Positions 36,401 to 43,485 of a stretch of 64,000 nucleotides of DNA are shown here, in pieces (within the stretch, counting starts at the first letter, position 1; the number at the start of each line of letters is the position of its first letter). The position numbers were made by a program, and so were the translations under genes. Below the pieces are notes generated by a model that saw only the letters and a list, made by a program, of their open reading frames with translations, was not told where the DNA came from and did no database searches. The DNA is from Carcinoscorpius rotundicauda (lineage: Eukaryota > Arthropoda > Merostomata > Xiphosura > Limulidae), in assembly GCA_011833715.1 (NCBI GenBank), contig CM022391.1, positions 4,836,001 to 4,900,000 of the forward strand, written 5' to 3'.

Positions 36401-39400
36401 TTGATGTATTTTTGTTTGTTTGTTAAATTTCGAGTAAAGTTACTTGACGGCTATCTACACTCGAATAGTTTTGCTTTGAAGTGATAGATCAGAAGAAATA
36501 CAGTTTTTGGCATTAGACTGCCAAGTCTAATCAAGTAGTGAGATGGACCACACATTACAATGCCACAAGGCCACACTAAGCTCCGTCATTTTGTTGATTT
36601 AATTTTACCACATGTAAACTCGGTGTTATGATACAGTTTCAATCAGAAGCAAAACTATTGTTTAATGTTATTGTTTTTCGGTTCTTTTCTCCAGACAAGT
36701 AACAACTCTTAATAAATTACCAGGCAACCATATTCATTTTATTTACTAAAGACACAATTAACCACACATGCACATAAAACAATCTAGATGTTACTTTTAT
36801 GTCACTGTTTAATTCCAAAGTATCATATATAAGTTAGTTAAGTGAAAACGGTATAAAAATTAACATAAGGTTGTGGTTTTCCTTGGTCAGTTTTTCACAC
36901 ATCTACATCAATACCTATAAACGGAACTGTAACAGCTGTAAGTAGACCGTGCAAATCAAAACAAAATAGTGAAAAAAATATACTAATACGAACTGCACGT
37001 TTTAATAATACAAAGAGAATGAAAAATACATATCAATTATAAAAACAAAAGATATAAGTCTTTTTTGTGAATTAGTTTTAGGCTATAGCGATATGGCTGG
37101 GTTTTGCTAATTTGAGTGTTGTGTTCGCTCATTGCAAGTCAAATATTACATAAACGGCTACGAATTTGACACACCCACAAACTGTACAAATTTAAGAAAA
37201 CTTATACCTATTATTCGTGCGTTTCCTTACCTTAATACATTTTCATTGTCCTGTAATAGTCTATTGCTACGTGCTTGGTGTTATGTTTCAGCATGTCTAT
37301 GAGTAATCGTATTCAATTTTAAAACGATACAATGTTACACTGCATTATAGTAACAGAACTAAGTTACTGCTGAATATATCCTTCATAATTTTAAATTATA
37401 AAGCGCATGCCTAAAAAAGGTAGCAACAGAAGCGATTTTTTTTCCATTTGTTTTACTTTAGTGACATTTGATTATGGTTCTCTACCCTCAATGTTTTCTT
37501 CTGTTGCGTTTGATTAATTGTAATATTTTGAGTTGTTTCCTTGCTGTATGAAACTTTGGTTCACTTTGATTTCAGTTAAGAAGAATAGCTCTATTAACAT
37601 TATTGTTAATGTTTTAAAACTCTGGGTTTCGAAGCTCGAAAGCATGGTTCGAACCTGTGAAATACCTCAAAATATCCTCTGGACTTTAATACGTGGGTGT
37701 AGTAGAAGGACAATAGTAATGATGTTGAGTGTAATGCATTCTTAACCGGAAGTTTTCCTTTTGGTCAGCAGTTATAAATTAGGGACGGCGACAGCTGGTC
37801 TTAGTAACTTTGTTATCAACACTAAAATTCAAATATAAAAACACAATTTAATTTAAATTTATGCGATCTAAATCTTAGGAGTAATCAAGCGAGTTTGTTA
37901 GGAATAAAGTTAGTACTAAAAATAGGTCGTTAGACCAATATTACAAAAACACTATTGGCTGTATAGATACAATTAGATCACGTTTAAAGAATGCGGGACT
38001 TGTCTAAACTACATATTACTTACTTAATATGTGTCCAACTGACTGCATATTTTTCAATGTTCAATTTAGTGAACTTCAAGTTTGCTGTTTGTTGTTGAAC
38101 AAAATTTTTTTCCGAAAATTTATGACTTAACTAACGAAATTTTACTTTTTGTATATATACTAAATACTGTTGTACATTTAACATTAATATCGCAAGGAGG
38201 ACGCACGAATCTTACTGGCTAGTATCGCTGTTTTTTTATTTAACTACTTAGCTTCTTCTTCCATTAAAAAGATGTATATTTTTTAGGTCATGGGGTTGAC
38301 ATTTCTGGCGGCCGGTACAAGTATTCCCGATTTAATTACTAGTGTATTGGTAGCCCGAAAAGGATTTGGAGATATGGCGGTATCCAGTTCTATTGGAAGT
38401 AATATATTTGACGTAGCTATGGGGTAAGTAATGGAGCTCTCTCAAATACAAGAAGCGTTCTCATGAACACACAATAAGTACAATTGTTACACATGCACAC
38501 TTTTTAATATTTGTATACAGTAAAGAAAGAAGACCGTACATAAAAATTCCTTGTTCATACTTCAACAGTAAACTATGAATTTTTCTTAACTTATAAACAA
38601 ATTAAAATCAATTTTTACTTTCTTAAGCTGTATACATTACATTACATTAAGCCTCTCGATTCCATGAAGAAACCTAGGGCCGCAATCGCTTGCGGATTCA
38701 TTAACAGGCTGATTTTTTAAGCGAGCAGATTTTTAGGCTACTGAACAACCCCCAACCAGGAGGAGAAACCTGAGCGGTCCCTAATTTTGCAGTGTAAGAC
38801 TAGAGAGAAAGCAGCTAGTCATCATCACCCACCGCCAACTCTTGAGCTACTCTTTTACCAACGAATAGGGGGACTGACCGTCACATTTAACGCCCCCACG
38901 GTTGGGAGGGCGAACATGTTTGGTGTAACAGAAATTCGAACCCCGACCCTCGGATTACGAGTCGAACGCCTAACACGCTCCGCCATGCGGGGCACTTAAG
39001 CCGCATAACATTTTATTTATTAAATAGACAAATAAGTTTTACTTTTATTTAGAATATTTTTATTCATCGTGGTAGGGTCTCATTCGAACAAACACATTGC
39101 TGTATTTTATTCTTGCTTTTGAAAAGTAAATGCTATAAAGTCAAATAACAACTGCTTAATATTCTTAAACATTTTTGCCGGCAGTTGTTACGTGTTATAA
39201 TCTCAAATAGCCTCATCCTGAATGAAATCTTTATTTAAATTTGGAAGTTAATTAACTGTTAATCAGTATCAAATGTATGATGTTTGAAAGATTTATACCC
39301 ACAGTTTTCTTTTTTGACACAAATGTATTTCGATTTACAAACGCTAATAGAATTTATACTAACGGTTATTACAAGACTTACACCGCTAAAACCGGGTTTC

Positions 39401-42400
39401 GATACCCGTGGTGGGTAGAGCACTGATAACTCATTGTGTAACTTTGTGTTTAATTCCAAACAAACAGTTATTACAAATAATAAGTTACATATAAATGTTA
39501 CATAAACTTACCAACAATATTGAGTCTTCTATCTTGTGTGAAACTGAATCGTTTATGGACAGTTCACGATGAGCGAATTAATTTCAAGTTAATATCGGTA
39601 CAGTTCACTCAAAGGGTAGCTAGCTAGCTCTTTGATGGCCCCCAGTGGCACAGCAATATGTCTACGGACTTACATCACTAAAATCCATGTTTCGATACCC
39701 GTAGCAGGCAGAGTACTGATAGCCCATTTCGTAACTTTGTGCTTAACTTCAAACAAAGCTCTTCGATCAAACGTGAATTTTTCACCACTGGAGTTATGTA
39801 ACGTTTTTGTAGAAACACTAACGTCCGACGGTAATCTACTGAAGTTAAACGGTTTGTAATGTTAGAAATCTATAAATATTCCTGGTCAAGTACCTGTAGT
39901 TTCCCAATTAATAAGTATTAATCACAGTTATAGCTTCAGAAGTTTATACCAACTGTAGCAAACCAACATTATAAGCTGTCTCTTGACGCGTCGGGTTATT
40001 AACTACAGGCGAACTTGTAGAATTTTCAGTTGGCAACAGGACACTAGTACTTTCGTAAACCCTATATTGTTGATTCTTACACTCGATAATCTCATACAAA
40101 TTAATGAATAGACAGGAACTTCGCAGTGCAACTTTAATAGTATAAGCTATGTGCATTTCTAAATATATATTTCCCCGAAACAGACATTCATACCACAATA
40201 AATGTTTGGTAATAAGTCCAGCATATTATAAAACGTTTGTTAATTTTACTGAGTATTTCACTAGATTTATCTGGAATCATCAGGCGGGTGGTTAGCCTTG
40301 GTTTTAGTATTCTACCAGAAGATGTGAGGTAATCTTCAGGTAAACCTTGTGAAACACTGAATAAAATAAACTTTATACAACCAATAAACACTTGTGTGAA
40401 TTTTAAAGACAAACTTCTTTCTAATATTTAATTTCCACGAGCTTGGTATGTTCCCAGTTAAGCTACCTCAAATAACTTATGCAAGTTAAACAATAAATGG
40501 TCATTTTTAAATTCTGACACTCGGTTTAATTTTCTTTCTACGTATATTTTTAATGCAGGATCCAATTATAAAGAAATTTACATAGGTGAGATTACACGGA
40601 TGTCAAGTGTTCGATAATACCTTCGACTTGTACATATAGATAGATACTTTAGACACTATTGACATCCCTTTTCCAAACACTTTAGTTCCCTATTACAATG
40701 AAATCAACCAAACGAATATCCTTGTCCTAAAACATGCCCTAAACATGAAATCTTAGAGCACATACGTTTATTTAAGTTTAATTATCTGCCATCCCGTGCA
40801 ATAAACCACGATTCTTTTTCAAGTGATAAAAGTTTTTTGTGGCTGTATTACACCATTTTGAATCTTTCTCGAGACTTCACTACAATTTCTTTTAGAGACA
40901 CTATATTGCTCTCTTTGCTTTATTTTACACTGTAAGCTAATTATACCGCTCATTTTTTTATTTTTAATCATTGCGATCTCAGTTTGTTTCTACGTGATCT
41001 TCTTTGTTGTTCTGCTATAGTTTTCTTGTTTTTCCTTCTCTATATCGTAATTATTTTATCACATTCAACAGTTACTCACACCAACAAATTAACATAAAAA
41101 TGTTTTGTTTAACGTATATACATGCCTCGCATTCTTTTCATCATTTTGTACTTTTTTTTCATGTTCGTTTAAATTATATAAATGGTTTGTAGTTTAATTA
41201 GAGTGTTTCTTAAATCTGACGAAAGGACTGCGGAAATAAATTCTTATTTATATGTGTATCGTTAGTAGCCTTTTCTGGAGGCCCATCATGACCAGGTGGG
41301 TTAAGGCGTTCGATTCGCAATCTGAGGATCACGCGTTCGAATCCCTGTCGCACCAAACACTCTCGTCCATTCAGCCATGGAGGCATTATAATGTGACGGT
41401 CTGTACTACTATTCGTTGATAAAAGAGTAGCCCAATAGTTAGTGGTGTGTGGTGATAACTAGCTGCCTTCCCTCTTGTCTTATACTAATAAATTAGGGAC
41501 GGCTAGTGCAGATAGCCCTTATGTAGCTTTGAGTAAAATTCAAAAACCTCACAAAAGCTTTTTTTGTTGAAACAGTAAGTCTAATTTGGCGCCTTCAGCG
41601 AACAGTTGTTGCAGAGGGTAGTACAACCTATCGCGTTTAAGGCTTTTTAAATAAGCCGATAAATAAATACTGCCTATAAAACTTACAGCTTTGTAAATTT
41701 CAAGCTCTTAATAGTTATACAATATCTTAATTTTATTAAAAACTATATAAGCAATTAAAGGGAACAACTTAATGCTTTCTTATATGTAAACAATAATAAT
41801 AAAAATGTATTAATACTCCCTTCCGAGAGCGTATTAACTTATAGTCTTCAGTATTAAACTTATTTTGCCAGGCCCTCTGAGTAAGTAGCAGGAGCGTATA
41901 TTTTTTACAACCGATGGGGGGGATGATTTTTCCAACCACTTACGTGGACTGTTCAATTTGCAAATTGGTAATCTCTGATTACATGAACCTGAAAGCTGTA
42001 AACATGCAGTCACAGAGTAATCTTGTTGCCACGATACTTGCATGTATAATTAGGCCTACTGACTGATGCTTACGAACTTAGATTTAAAAGCTTAGAAGCA
42101 CGCCTATATTAAAGATGTACATTTCGGCTACTGAAAAAGCCTACATCAAGGCCTAATTATGTAATTCGATTGGTAAGAACACGAGAATCACAAGAACAAA
42201 CACGCAATTTGTAGGCCTGTAATGCAATAAAACAATTCAACAGACCAAACCATAGGGGGGATGATTGTTTGCACCATCCCCCCACCTAAAATGAAGGGAG
42301 GATGTATACCTTTCATACCCCCCAGGATCTACGCCCCTAGTAAGCAGTATTAATTATAAAAGCAAAACTTATTAACTTCTAGTTTTCTCTTCAGTATTTT

Positions 42401-43485
42401 TCGTGAATTTAGTCCCTTGAACTGTCATAATGCCTTTTTTTTTTTTTACACATTTCTGTGTTAACCAAGCTTTAAAGCTTATTAGATTCCCCTCGGTGGA
42501 CTTAACAGATAGCCCGATGTGACTTAACTGTAAGAAAAAACACACACACACTTTAAGGCTTATTATAAAGTTGGTTATTCTACGTCTCTGTCAATACAAT
42601 GTTTAGAAAAACCCAAAAATCAAGCTATTAATAGCTTCTTCATGCACAGAAATATAAACGTCTTCATTAAACAAATATTAAGAAATATTAAATTAATCAT
42701 GGTTTGCTATAAATACTAATGGATCTAAATAAATAGATATTAGAATTAAGCAAAAAGAATCCTACACAATAACATCACGAGAGTATCTGTAGAAAATATA
42801 AATGAATAATTAGGCAAGTTTCAATGACCTACATGAATATAGTACACTGTGTATTGAAATTTCTGACTTTGTACTCTTTCACATAACTATAAACACTGAA
42901 GAAAGACTTTTCATGTTTTGATCTTCAATATATTCAACAAGTCTTCACTTGACAAACCTGTAATGTGGTTAGTTTGGGAGAAAACACGGCAGAAATATAT
43001 TTCTGTCCTTACCGACAGTTGTGCAATAATTGTGTTATTTGTTTATGAGGTGCAAATTTTAATCAGTTTTTTTTTAAGTACAGTTTGTGTGTGAAAAAGA
43101 AAATTTAATTCACTGTAATAAAAACGAACTAATTTTTGTGTCTCGTATGATAACACCGTTTGTTAACTTGTTGTTTTTTATTGTTAGGTTTTCATTTCAA
43201 TTTATAAGTATGACCTTTTATTGCAGTCTTCCACTGCCATGGTTTGTAGCAAGTATCTTATTTGGACCTGTGCAAGTCAGCAGCACCGGAATGGCTTGTT
43301 CTGTTCTACTCTTATTTCTGATGTTGTTGTTCGTCATCGTTTCCATAGCCTGCTTCAAGTGGCGGATGAATACTAAATTAGCTGCGGTCATGTTCGTTCT
43401 TTACTTCGTATTTATAACACTCAGCTTGCTGTTGGAGTATAAAGTTATTAGTTGTAATGCTATAATGAAACCGTTCACAGGCTAG
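12389..43485 (+). CDS. Nckx30C: Potassium-dependent Na+/Ca2+ exchanger (NCKX), seven 3' exons
   Basis: Plasma-membrane exchanger that extrudes Ca2+ and K+ in exchange for Na+. Seven exons on the + strand (12389-12491, 25018-25340, 26587-26793, 35063-35218, 36090-36209, 38287-38423, 43227-43485) have AG/GT borders and matching phases; together they give 1,305 nt, 434 codons plus stop. In order they encode the end of the first membrane block, a long acidic cytosolic loop, and the C-terminal membrane block with the alpha-2 repeat. The two acidic residues known in human NCKX2 as D548 and D575 (cation binding and K+ dependence) are conserved at 38329-38331 and 38410-38412. STPILHAG, LLDATK and FGDMAVSSS fit insect Nckx30C closely. 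N-terminal exons lie upstream of the window, so 1-12388 is probably intron. A small skipped exon between 26793 and 35063 cannot be excluded. Confidence 0.93.
12902..13036 (+). mobile_element. Short-family tRNA-derived SINE (SINE-B)
   Basis: Begins GCCCCCCAGTGGCTCAGCGA, carries the box B-like ATTTCGATACCC, and ends AGATAGCCCATTGTGTAGCT plus a CAA-rich tail. An 11-bp target duplication ACATTTCACCA lies at 12891-12901 and 13037-13047. The 3' tail matches that of SINE-A. Confidence 0.93.
13270..13510. repeat. Diverged minisatellite of about 66 bp
   Basis: Three to four units with TTCAAACCCAAATACTTACC, ACAGTGATAACGTGTCT and CCAGCCAACCGAGGACTCTG. One further unit lies apart at 13925-14000, beyond a SINE insertion. 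Overlapping open frames at 13111-13525 follow from the repeat and show no known domain. Confidence 0.75.
13587..13859 (+). mobile_element. SINE-A, full length
   Basis: GGTCCGGCATGGTCACGTAG head, GGATTCGAATCTCC box B region, tail GCGAAATTCAAAATAAGCC. Flanked by TCAATGGG(T/C)C(C/T) at 13576-13586 and 13860-13870, an aged target duplication. It sits between separated units of the 66-bp minisatellite. Confidence 0.92.
13925..14000. repeat. Detached unit of the 66-bp minisatellite
   Basis: CTGGGTCGTCAAACCCAAAT and ACAGTGATGATGTGTCT match the units at 13270-13510; the pieces are now separated by the SINE at 13587 and unrelated sequence. Confidence 0.7.
16449..17400. mobile_element. Solo LTR of an LTR retrotransposon
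   Basis: 952 bp from TGTTATGT to CGTAACA (TG...CA ends, TGTTA/TAACA inverted), flanked by the 5-bp duplication AACGC at 16444-16448 and 17401-17405. A TATAAAA box lies at 16766-16772 and AATAAA at 17332-17337, as in an LTR. Removing it and one AACGC rejoins the hAT transposase frame exactly, confirming the borders. No internal retroelement genes remain. A 5-bp duplication fits Gypsy or BEL elements; the superfamily is not decided. The + strand open frame at 16683-17039 lies wholly inside and is probably chance. The TATA/AATAAA order suggests + orientation. Confidence 0.9.
17990..18891. repeat. 60-bp minisatellite grown from hAT coding sequence
   Basis: Fifteen nearly identical 60-bp units, e.g. 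TGTCTGTGAGTTAAGTATGT then TAGCACTGAGTATCGGTGAG. On the minus strand each is 20 codons reading SATHRYSVLTYLTHR within. One variable position gives three unit types: GATTAT in the four leftmost units, then mostly alternating AAGTAT and GAGTAT. The GATTAT change makes a stop codon on the minus strand, so the in-frame run ends at about 18200. Outside the array the same frame continues QGLGLRKELEKQIKKE, i.e. transposase. Confidence 0.95.
19083..19356 (+). mobile_element. SINE-A, full length, inside hAT transposase
   Basis: GCCTGGCATGGCCAAGCGCG head, GGTTCGCGTCC box B region, tail GCGAAATTCC with CAAA repeats. A perfect 11-bp duplication GCAAACAGTAT lies at 19072-19082 and 19357-19367. It interrupts the transposase between the TRYC segment (19363 onward) and the VYCFVCKLF segment. 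Confidence 0.95.
20240..20358 (-). mobile_element. SINE-B, full length, inside hAT element
   Basis: Reverse orientation: tail TTGTTTTGAATTAAGCACAA at the left and CTGAGCCACTGGGGGGC head at the right. A perfect 15-bp duplication AGTTTTCAGTCATTG lies at 20225-20239 and 20359-20373. Confidence 0.95.
21600..22299. other. No gene seen
   Basis: Presumed intron. A 62-codon open frame at 21706-21894 has no recognisable content. Confidence 0.5.
22300..22391 (-). mobile_element. SINE-B2 fragment
   Basis: CACCCAGGAGAATTGAACCC, GATTTTAGCACTGTAAGTC and ACCGCTGTCCCACC match the subtype seen at 27418 and 47985; the 3' tail is poorly preserved. Confidence 0.75.
22453..22651 (+). mobile_element. SINE-A, 5'-truncated
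   Basis: Begins at CTCGCCCTTTCAACCATGG in the body and runs to GCGAAATTCAAAAACAAACA. The tRNA-like head is missing. Confidence 0.9.
23244..23520 (+). mobile_element. SINE-A, full length
   Basis: GGCCCGGCATGGCCTAGCGC head, GCGGGTTTGCGCCC box B region, full body and GCGAAATTCTAAAACAAAG tail. Target duplication not clear (ATTATTTTCT against AATGTTTTCT). Confidence 0.92.
24121..24388 (+). mobile_element. SINE-A, full length, diverged
   Basis: CCCGGCCCACCATGGCCAGG head, GTAGGTTCGAATCACC box B, diverged body (GGACGTATAGCGCAGATAGC) and an A-rich tail. Confidence 0.9.
25018..25340 (+). CDS. Nckx30C: NCKX exon: cytosolic loop, first part
   Basis: 323 bp; acceptor TTTAAAG, donor GTATGA. It completes the split Gly and continues KLDEKASQLHAIASLRVLLD, ATKSNS and a Cys-containing stretch (STCPTCETSVNCMCNG), then TVRFDEDEDP. 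The KASQLHAIASLRVLLDATK segment is the conserved loop start in arthropod NCKX; the rest is lineage-variable. Ends in phase 0. The preceding intron is 12.5 kb and full of transposons. Confidence 0.93.
25484..25816 (-). mobile_element. SINE-A (reverse) followed by a forward tail fragment
   Basis: 25484-25755 is a full reverse copy: GTTCGTTTGTTTGTTTTTGA tail at the left, CTGGCCATGCCAGGCC head at the right. Directly after it, 25762-25816 is a forward fragment of the same family (AGTAGTCTTACACTGCTAAA to AGATAGCCCTCGTGTGG). This may be a nested or twin insertion. Confidence 0.88.
25938..26092 (+). mobile_element. Short copy of the hammerhead-bearing element
   Basis: About 155 bp sharing GAGAAAACCCACTTG, TATATATGTAAAAATGGCTG, GAAGAAGGTCGAAACGTTGT and ACCAGCCGTTTTTACATA with the 3776-4250 element. 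The first core block (CTGACGA) has been deleted, so only the second half of the motif remains. A 10-bp duplication ACTACAAAAA at 25928-25937 and 26093-26102 indicates retro-insertion. Confidence 0.75.
26270..26320 (+). ncRNA. Decayed hammerhead-like motif, second type
   Basis: CTAATGG (26277-26283), hairpin GTCAGG-CCA-CCTGGT, then GAAAC (26300-26304) and GTTGTAAC. The stem II hairpin is good, but two core residues differ from CTGANGA and stem I pairing is weak. It may be the relic of another Penelope-like element; no borders are visible. Confidence 0.25.
26587..26793 (+). CDS. Nckx30C: NCKX exon: cytosolic loop, second part
   Basis: 207 bp, phase 0 at both ends, acceptor GCTCTAG and donor GTAAGT. 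Ser/Thr/Asp-rich and low in hydrophobic residues (SSLTSLAESSLSDSGQ, DDDKDDNND, then a KKKTTK basic patch), as expected for the poorly conserved middle of the loop. Being phase 0-0 it could be skipped without frame change. Assignment rests on position, splice sites and phase more than on sequence identity. Confidence 0.8.
27418..27541 (-). mobile_element. SINE-B2, full length
   Basis: Reverse orientation with a GTGTGTTTTTTTTGTATAGC tail and CGCTGTACTAGCGGAGGGC head. An 11-bp duplication TTTCGATTGAT/TTCCGATTGAT flanks it at 27407-27417 and 27542-27552. This subtype replaces the CAAA tail by a CA/T-rich tail. Confidence 0.9.
27553..28009. other. No gene seen
   Basis: Intronic; a 72-codon open frame at 27624-27842 has no recognisable domain or splice context. 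Confidence 0.5.
28137..28550. repeat. 52-bp tandem array inside the unnamed element
   Basis: About eight units such as CACTAGTATCGTTATTAGCA followed by ACAACCTTGACCTGACTATA. The four central units are almost identical and the edge units diverged. The inverted copy at 34490-34700 has about four units. Confidence 0.9.
28601..30225 (+). mobile_element. Tc1-like transposon with IR/DR termini
   Basis: 1,625 bp, flanked by TA at 28599-28600 and 30226-30227. Termini are long inverted repeats of about 210 bp, starting CAGTTACGACAGAAAGTGTT. Each arm carries a second inner copy of the CAGAAAGTGTTCG motif (about 28791-28806 at the left, 30020-30034 at the right). This inverted/direct-repeat layout is the IR/DR organisation known from Tc1-like elements. 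It inserted into copy 1 of the unnamed element. Confidence 0.93.
28986..30010 (+). pseudogene. Tc1-like DD34E transposase, frameshifted
   Basis: Starts MANRKQLSSDLKKRIIIEYK with a helix-turn-helix (MATQLNVPKSTVQSI), then breaks at a stop near 29229. The catalytic triad is recognisable: Asp in WSDETK (29442-29444), Asp in QHDND (29715-29717) and Glu in DLNLIENVW (29821-29823). The last two lie 106 nt apart, not the 105 expected for DD34E, so a 1-nt insertion separates them. C-terminal part YCQTIMEGYEERLCQVIY ends at 30010. At least three frame changes and internal stops make it dead. Usual length of the family is about 340 residues, close to what the span would allow. Confidence 0.92.
30257..31000. 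other. No gene seen
   Basis: Presumed intron between the unnamed element and the 36-bp minisatellite; no family recognised. Confidence 0.5.
31001..32153. repeat. 36-bp minisatellite, about 32 units
   Basis: Unit CGTTATGTCAAGGTTCAGGT plus ACATATGATATCAGTA, with few variable positions (CAAGG/CGAGG, TTCAGG/TACAGA, CAGTA/CAATA). It is rich in small palindromes (CATATG, GATATC, GTAC). As 36 is a multiple of three, one + frame stays open for 388 codons, reading RYVKVQVHMISV per unit. Intronic position on the host strand and near-identity of units argue for a satellite, not a protein. Confidence 0.95.
32154..33329. other. No gene seen; SINE-A scraps
   Basis: AT-rich intron. A forward SINE-A piece (CCCCAAACATGCTCGCC, about 32828-32876) is followed by a reverse tail piece (GAGTTTCGCGCAAAGCTACA, about 32919-32945). 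Confidence 0.55.
33330..34030. repeat. Diverged tandem repeat of about 51 bp
   Basis: About 13 units with GTAGTAGGATCTGTGGGATG, GTTTCCAGGGGAAGG and TTGCTTCAGATGGTGA. Most uniform at 33720-33960, diverged at both edges. Reverse open frames through it (33722-34082) follow from the near multiple-of-three period. Confidence 0.9.
34388..34820 (-). mobile_element. Unnamed element, copy 2, empty of Tc1
   Basis: Inverted relative of 28010-30256. The complement reads GAAATGAAACGCTTTTATCT, GAAATTGTGACACAATTCGA, about four 52-bp units, TTTGACTAACATTTTTGTCT, then TAAATGTGAACAGG with no insertion. It shows what copy 1 looked like before the Tc1-like element arrived. Confidence 0.8.
35063..35218 (+). CDS. 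Nckx30C: NCKX exon: loop end and first C-terminal membrane segment
   Basis: 156 bp, phase 0-0, acceptor CCTTTTGAG (weak polypyrimidine tract), donor GTATTT. Ends the loop with PLDMSWPDTWRKRLNY and then enters a hydrophobic segment ILLGPIIIPLWLTLPDVR. The PLDM-WP-T-RKR pattern directly before this segment is characteristic of NCKX proteins. Confidence 0.93.
36090..36209 (+). CDS. Nckx30C: NCKX exon: membrane segment
   Basis: 120 bp, phase 0-0, acceptor TTTCCCTAG, donor GTATGC. Encodes QKRRWFAISFIGSICWIAFF and SYLMVWWASLTGETVGIPNE: a membrane helix ending in the family motif SYLMVWWA and the GET-GIP loop that leads into the alpha-2 repeat. Confidence 0.95.
36210..38286. other. Intron with nothing recognisable
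   Basis: AT-rich NCKX intron. A very decayed SINE-A tail in reverse (TTTGTTTGTTAAATTTCG) lies at about 36412-36480. The 70-codon frame at 37533-37745 shows no domain. Confidence 0.5.
38287..38423 (+). CDS. Nckx30C: NCKX exon: alpha-2 repeat
   Basis: 137 bp, starts phase 0 and ends two bases into a Gly codon; acceptor TTTTTTAG, donor GTAAGT. Encodes VMGLTFLAAGTSIPDLITSV and then ARKGFGDMAVSSSIGSNIFD. This is the ion-binding alpha-2 repeat; the Asp of TSIPD (38329-38331) and the Asp of SNIFD (38410-38412) are 27 residues apart, as in NCKX2 (D548, D575). Confidence 0.97.
38774..38995 (-). mobile_element. SINE-A, reverse, tail missing
   Basis: From GAGCGGTCCCTAATTTTGC to CTCCGCCATGCGGGGC; box B complement GAAATTCGAACCCC. 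The 3' tail with the CAAA repeats is lost. Confidence 0.9.
39375..39466 (+). mobile_element. SINE-B, 5'-truncated
   Basis: Starts at GACTTACACCGCTAAAACCG, ends TTTAATTCCAAACAAAC. A perfect 10-bp duplication GTTATTACAA (39365-39374, 39467-39476) flanks the truncated copy, so truncation happened at insertion. Confidence 0.92.
39637..39756 (+). mobile_element. SINE-B, full length
   Basis: GGCCCCCAGTGGCACAGCAA head, TTTCGATACCCG box B, AACTTCAAACAA tail; duplication AGCTCTTTGAT/AGCTCTTCGAT at 39626-39636 and 39757-39767. Confidence 0.93.
39768..41277. other. Intron with nothing recognisable
   Basis: AT-rich; only short frames without domains (for example 39944-40198 and 40188-40412 reverse). 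Confidence 0.5.
41278..41550 (+). mobile_element. SINE-A, full length, diverged
   Basis: GGAGGCCCATCATGACCAGG head, ACGCGTTCGAATCCC box B, AAATTAGGGACGGCTAGTGC body, AAAATTCAAAAACCTC tail. Confidence 0.9.
41889..42339. mobile_element. Small hAT-type MITE
   Basis: 451 bp with termini CAGGAGCGTA and the complement TAGGGGCGTA, followed by G-rich subterminal tracts (GATGGGGGGGATGA at the left, complement CCTGGGGGGTATGAA at the right). An 8-bp duplication GTAAGTAG/GTAAGCAG lies at 41881-41888 and 42340-42347. The 8-bp duplication and CAGG-type ends indicate hAT. No transposase remains. Confidence 0.8.
42484..42551 (+). mobile_element. SINE-B2, 5'-truncated fragment
   Basis: GATTCCCCTCGGTGGACTTA to an ACACACACAC tail; matches the complement of the copies at 27418 and 47985. 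Confidence 0.75.
43227..43485 (+). CDS. Nckx30C: NCKX terminal exon with stop codon
   Basis: Coding part 259 bp, acceptor TTATTGCAG; its first base completes the Gly codon of the previous exon. Encodes LPLPWFVASILFGPVQVSST, a hydrophobic run LLLFLMLLFVIVSIACFKWR, then MNTKLAAVMFVLYFVFITLS, a final helix and a short tail with TAG at 43483-43485. Family members end the same way, with a xxWRMN linker between the last two helices. The 3' untranslated part cannot be bounded; AATAAA occurs at 43941 and other sites. Confidence 0.96.
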
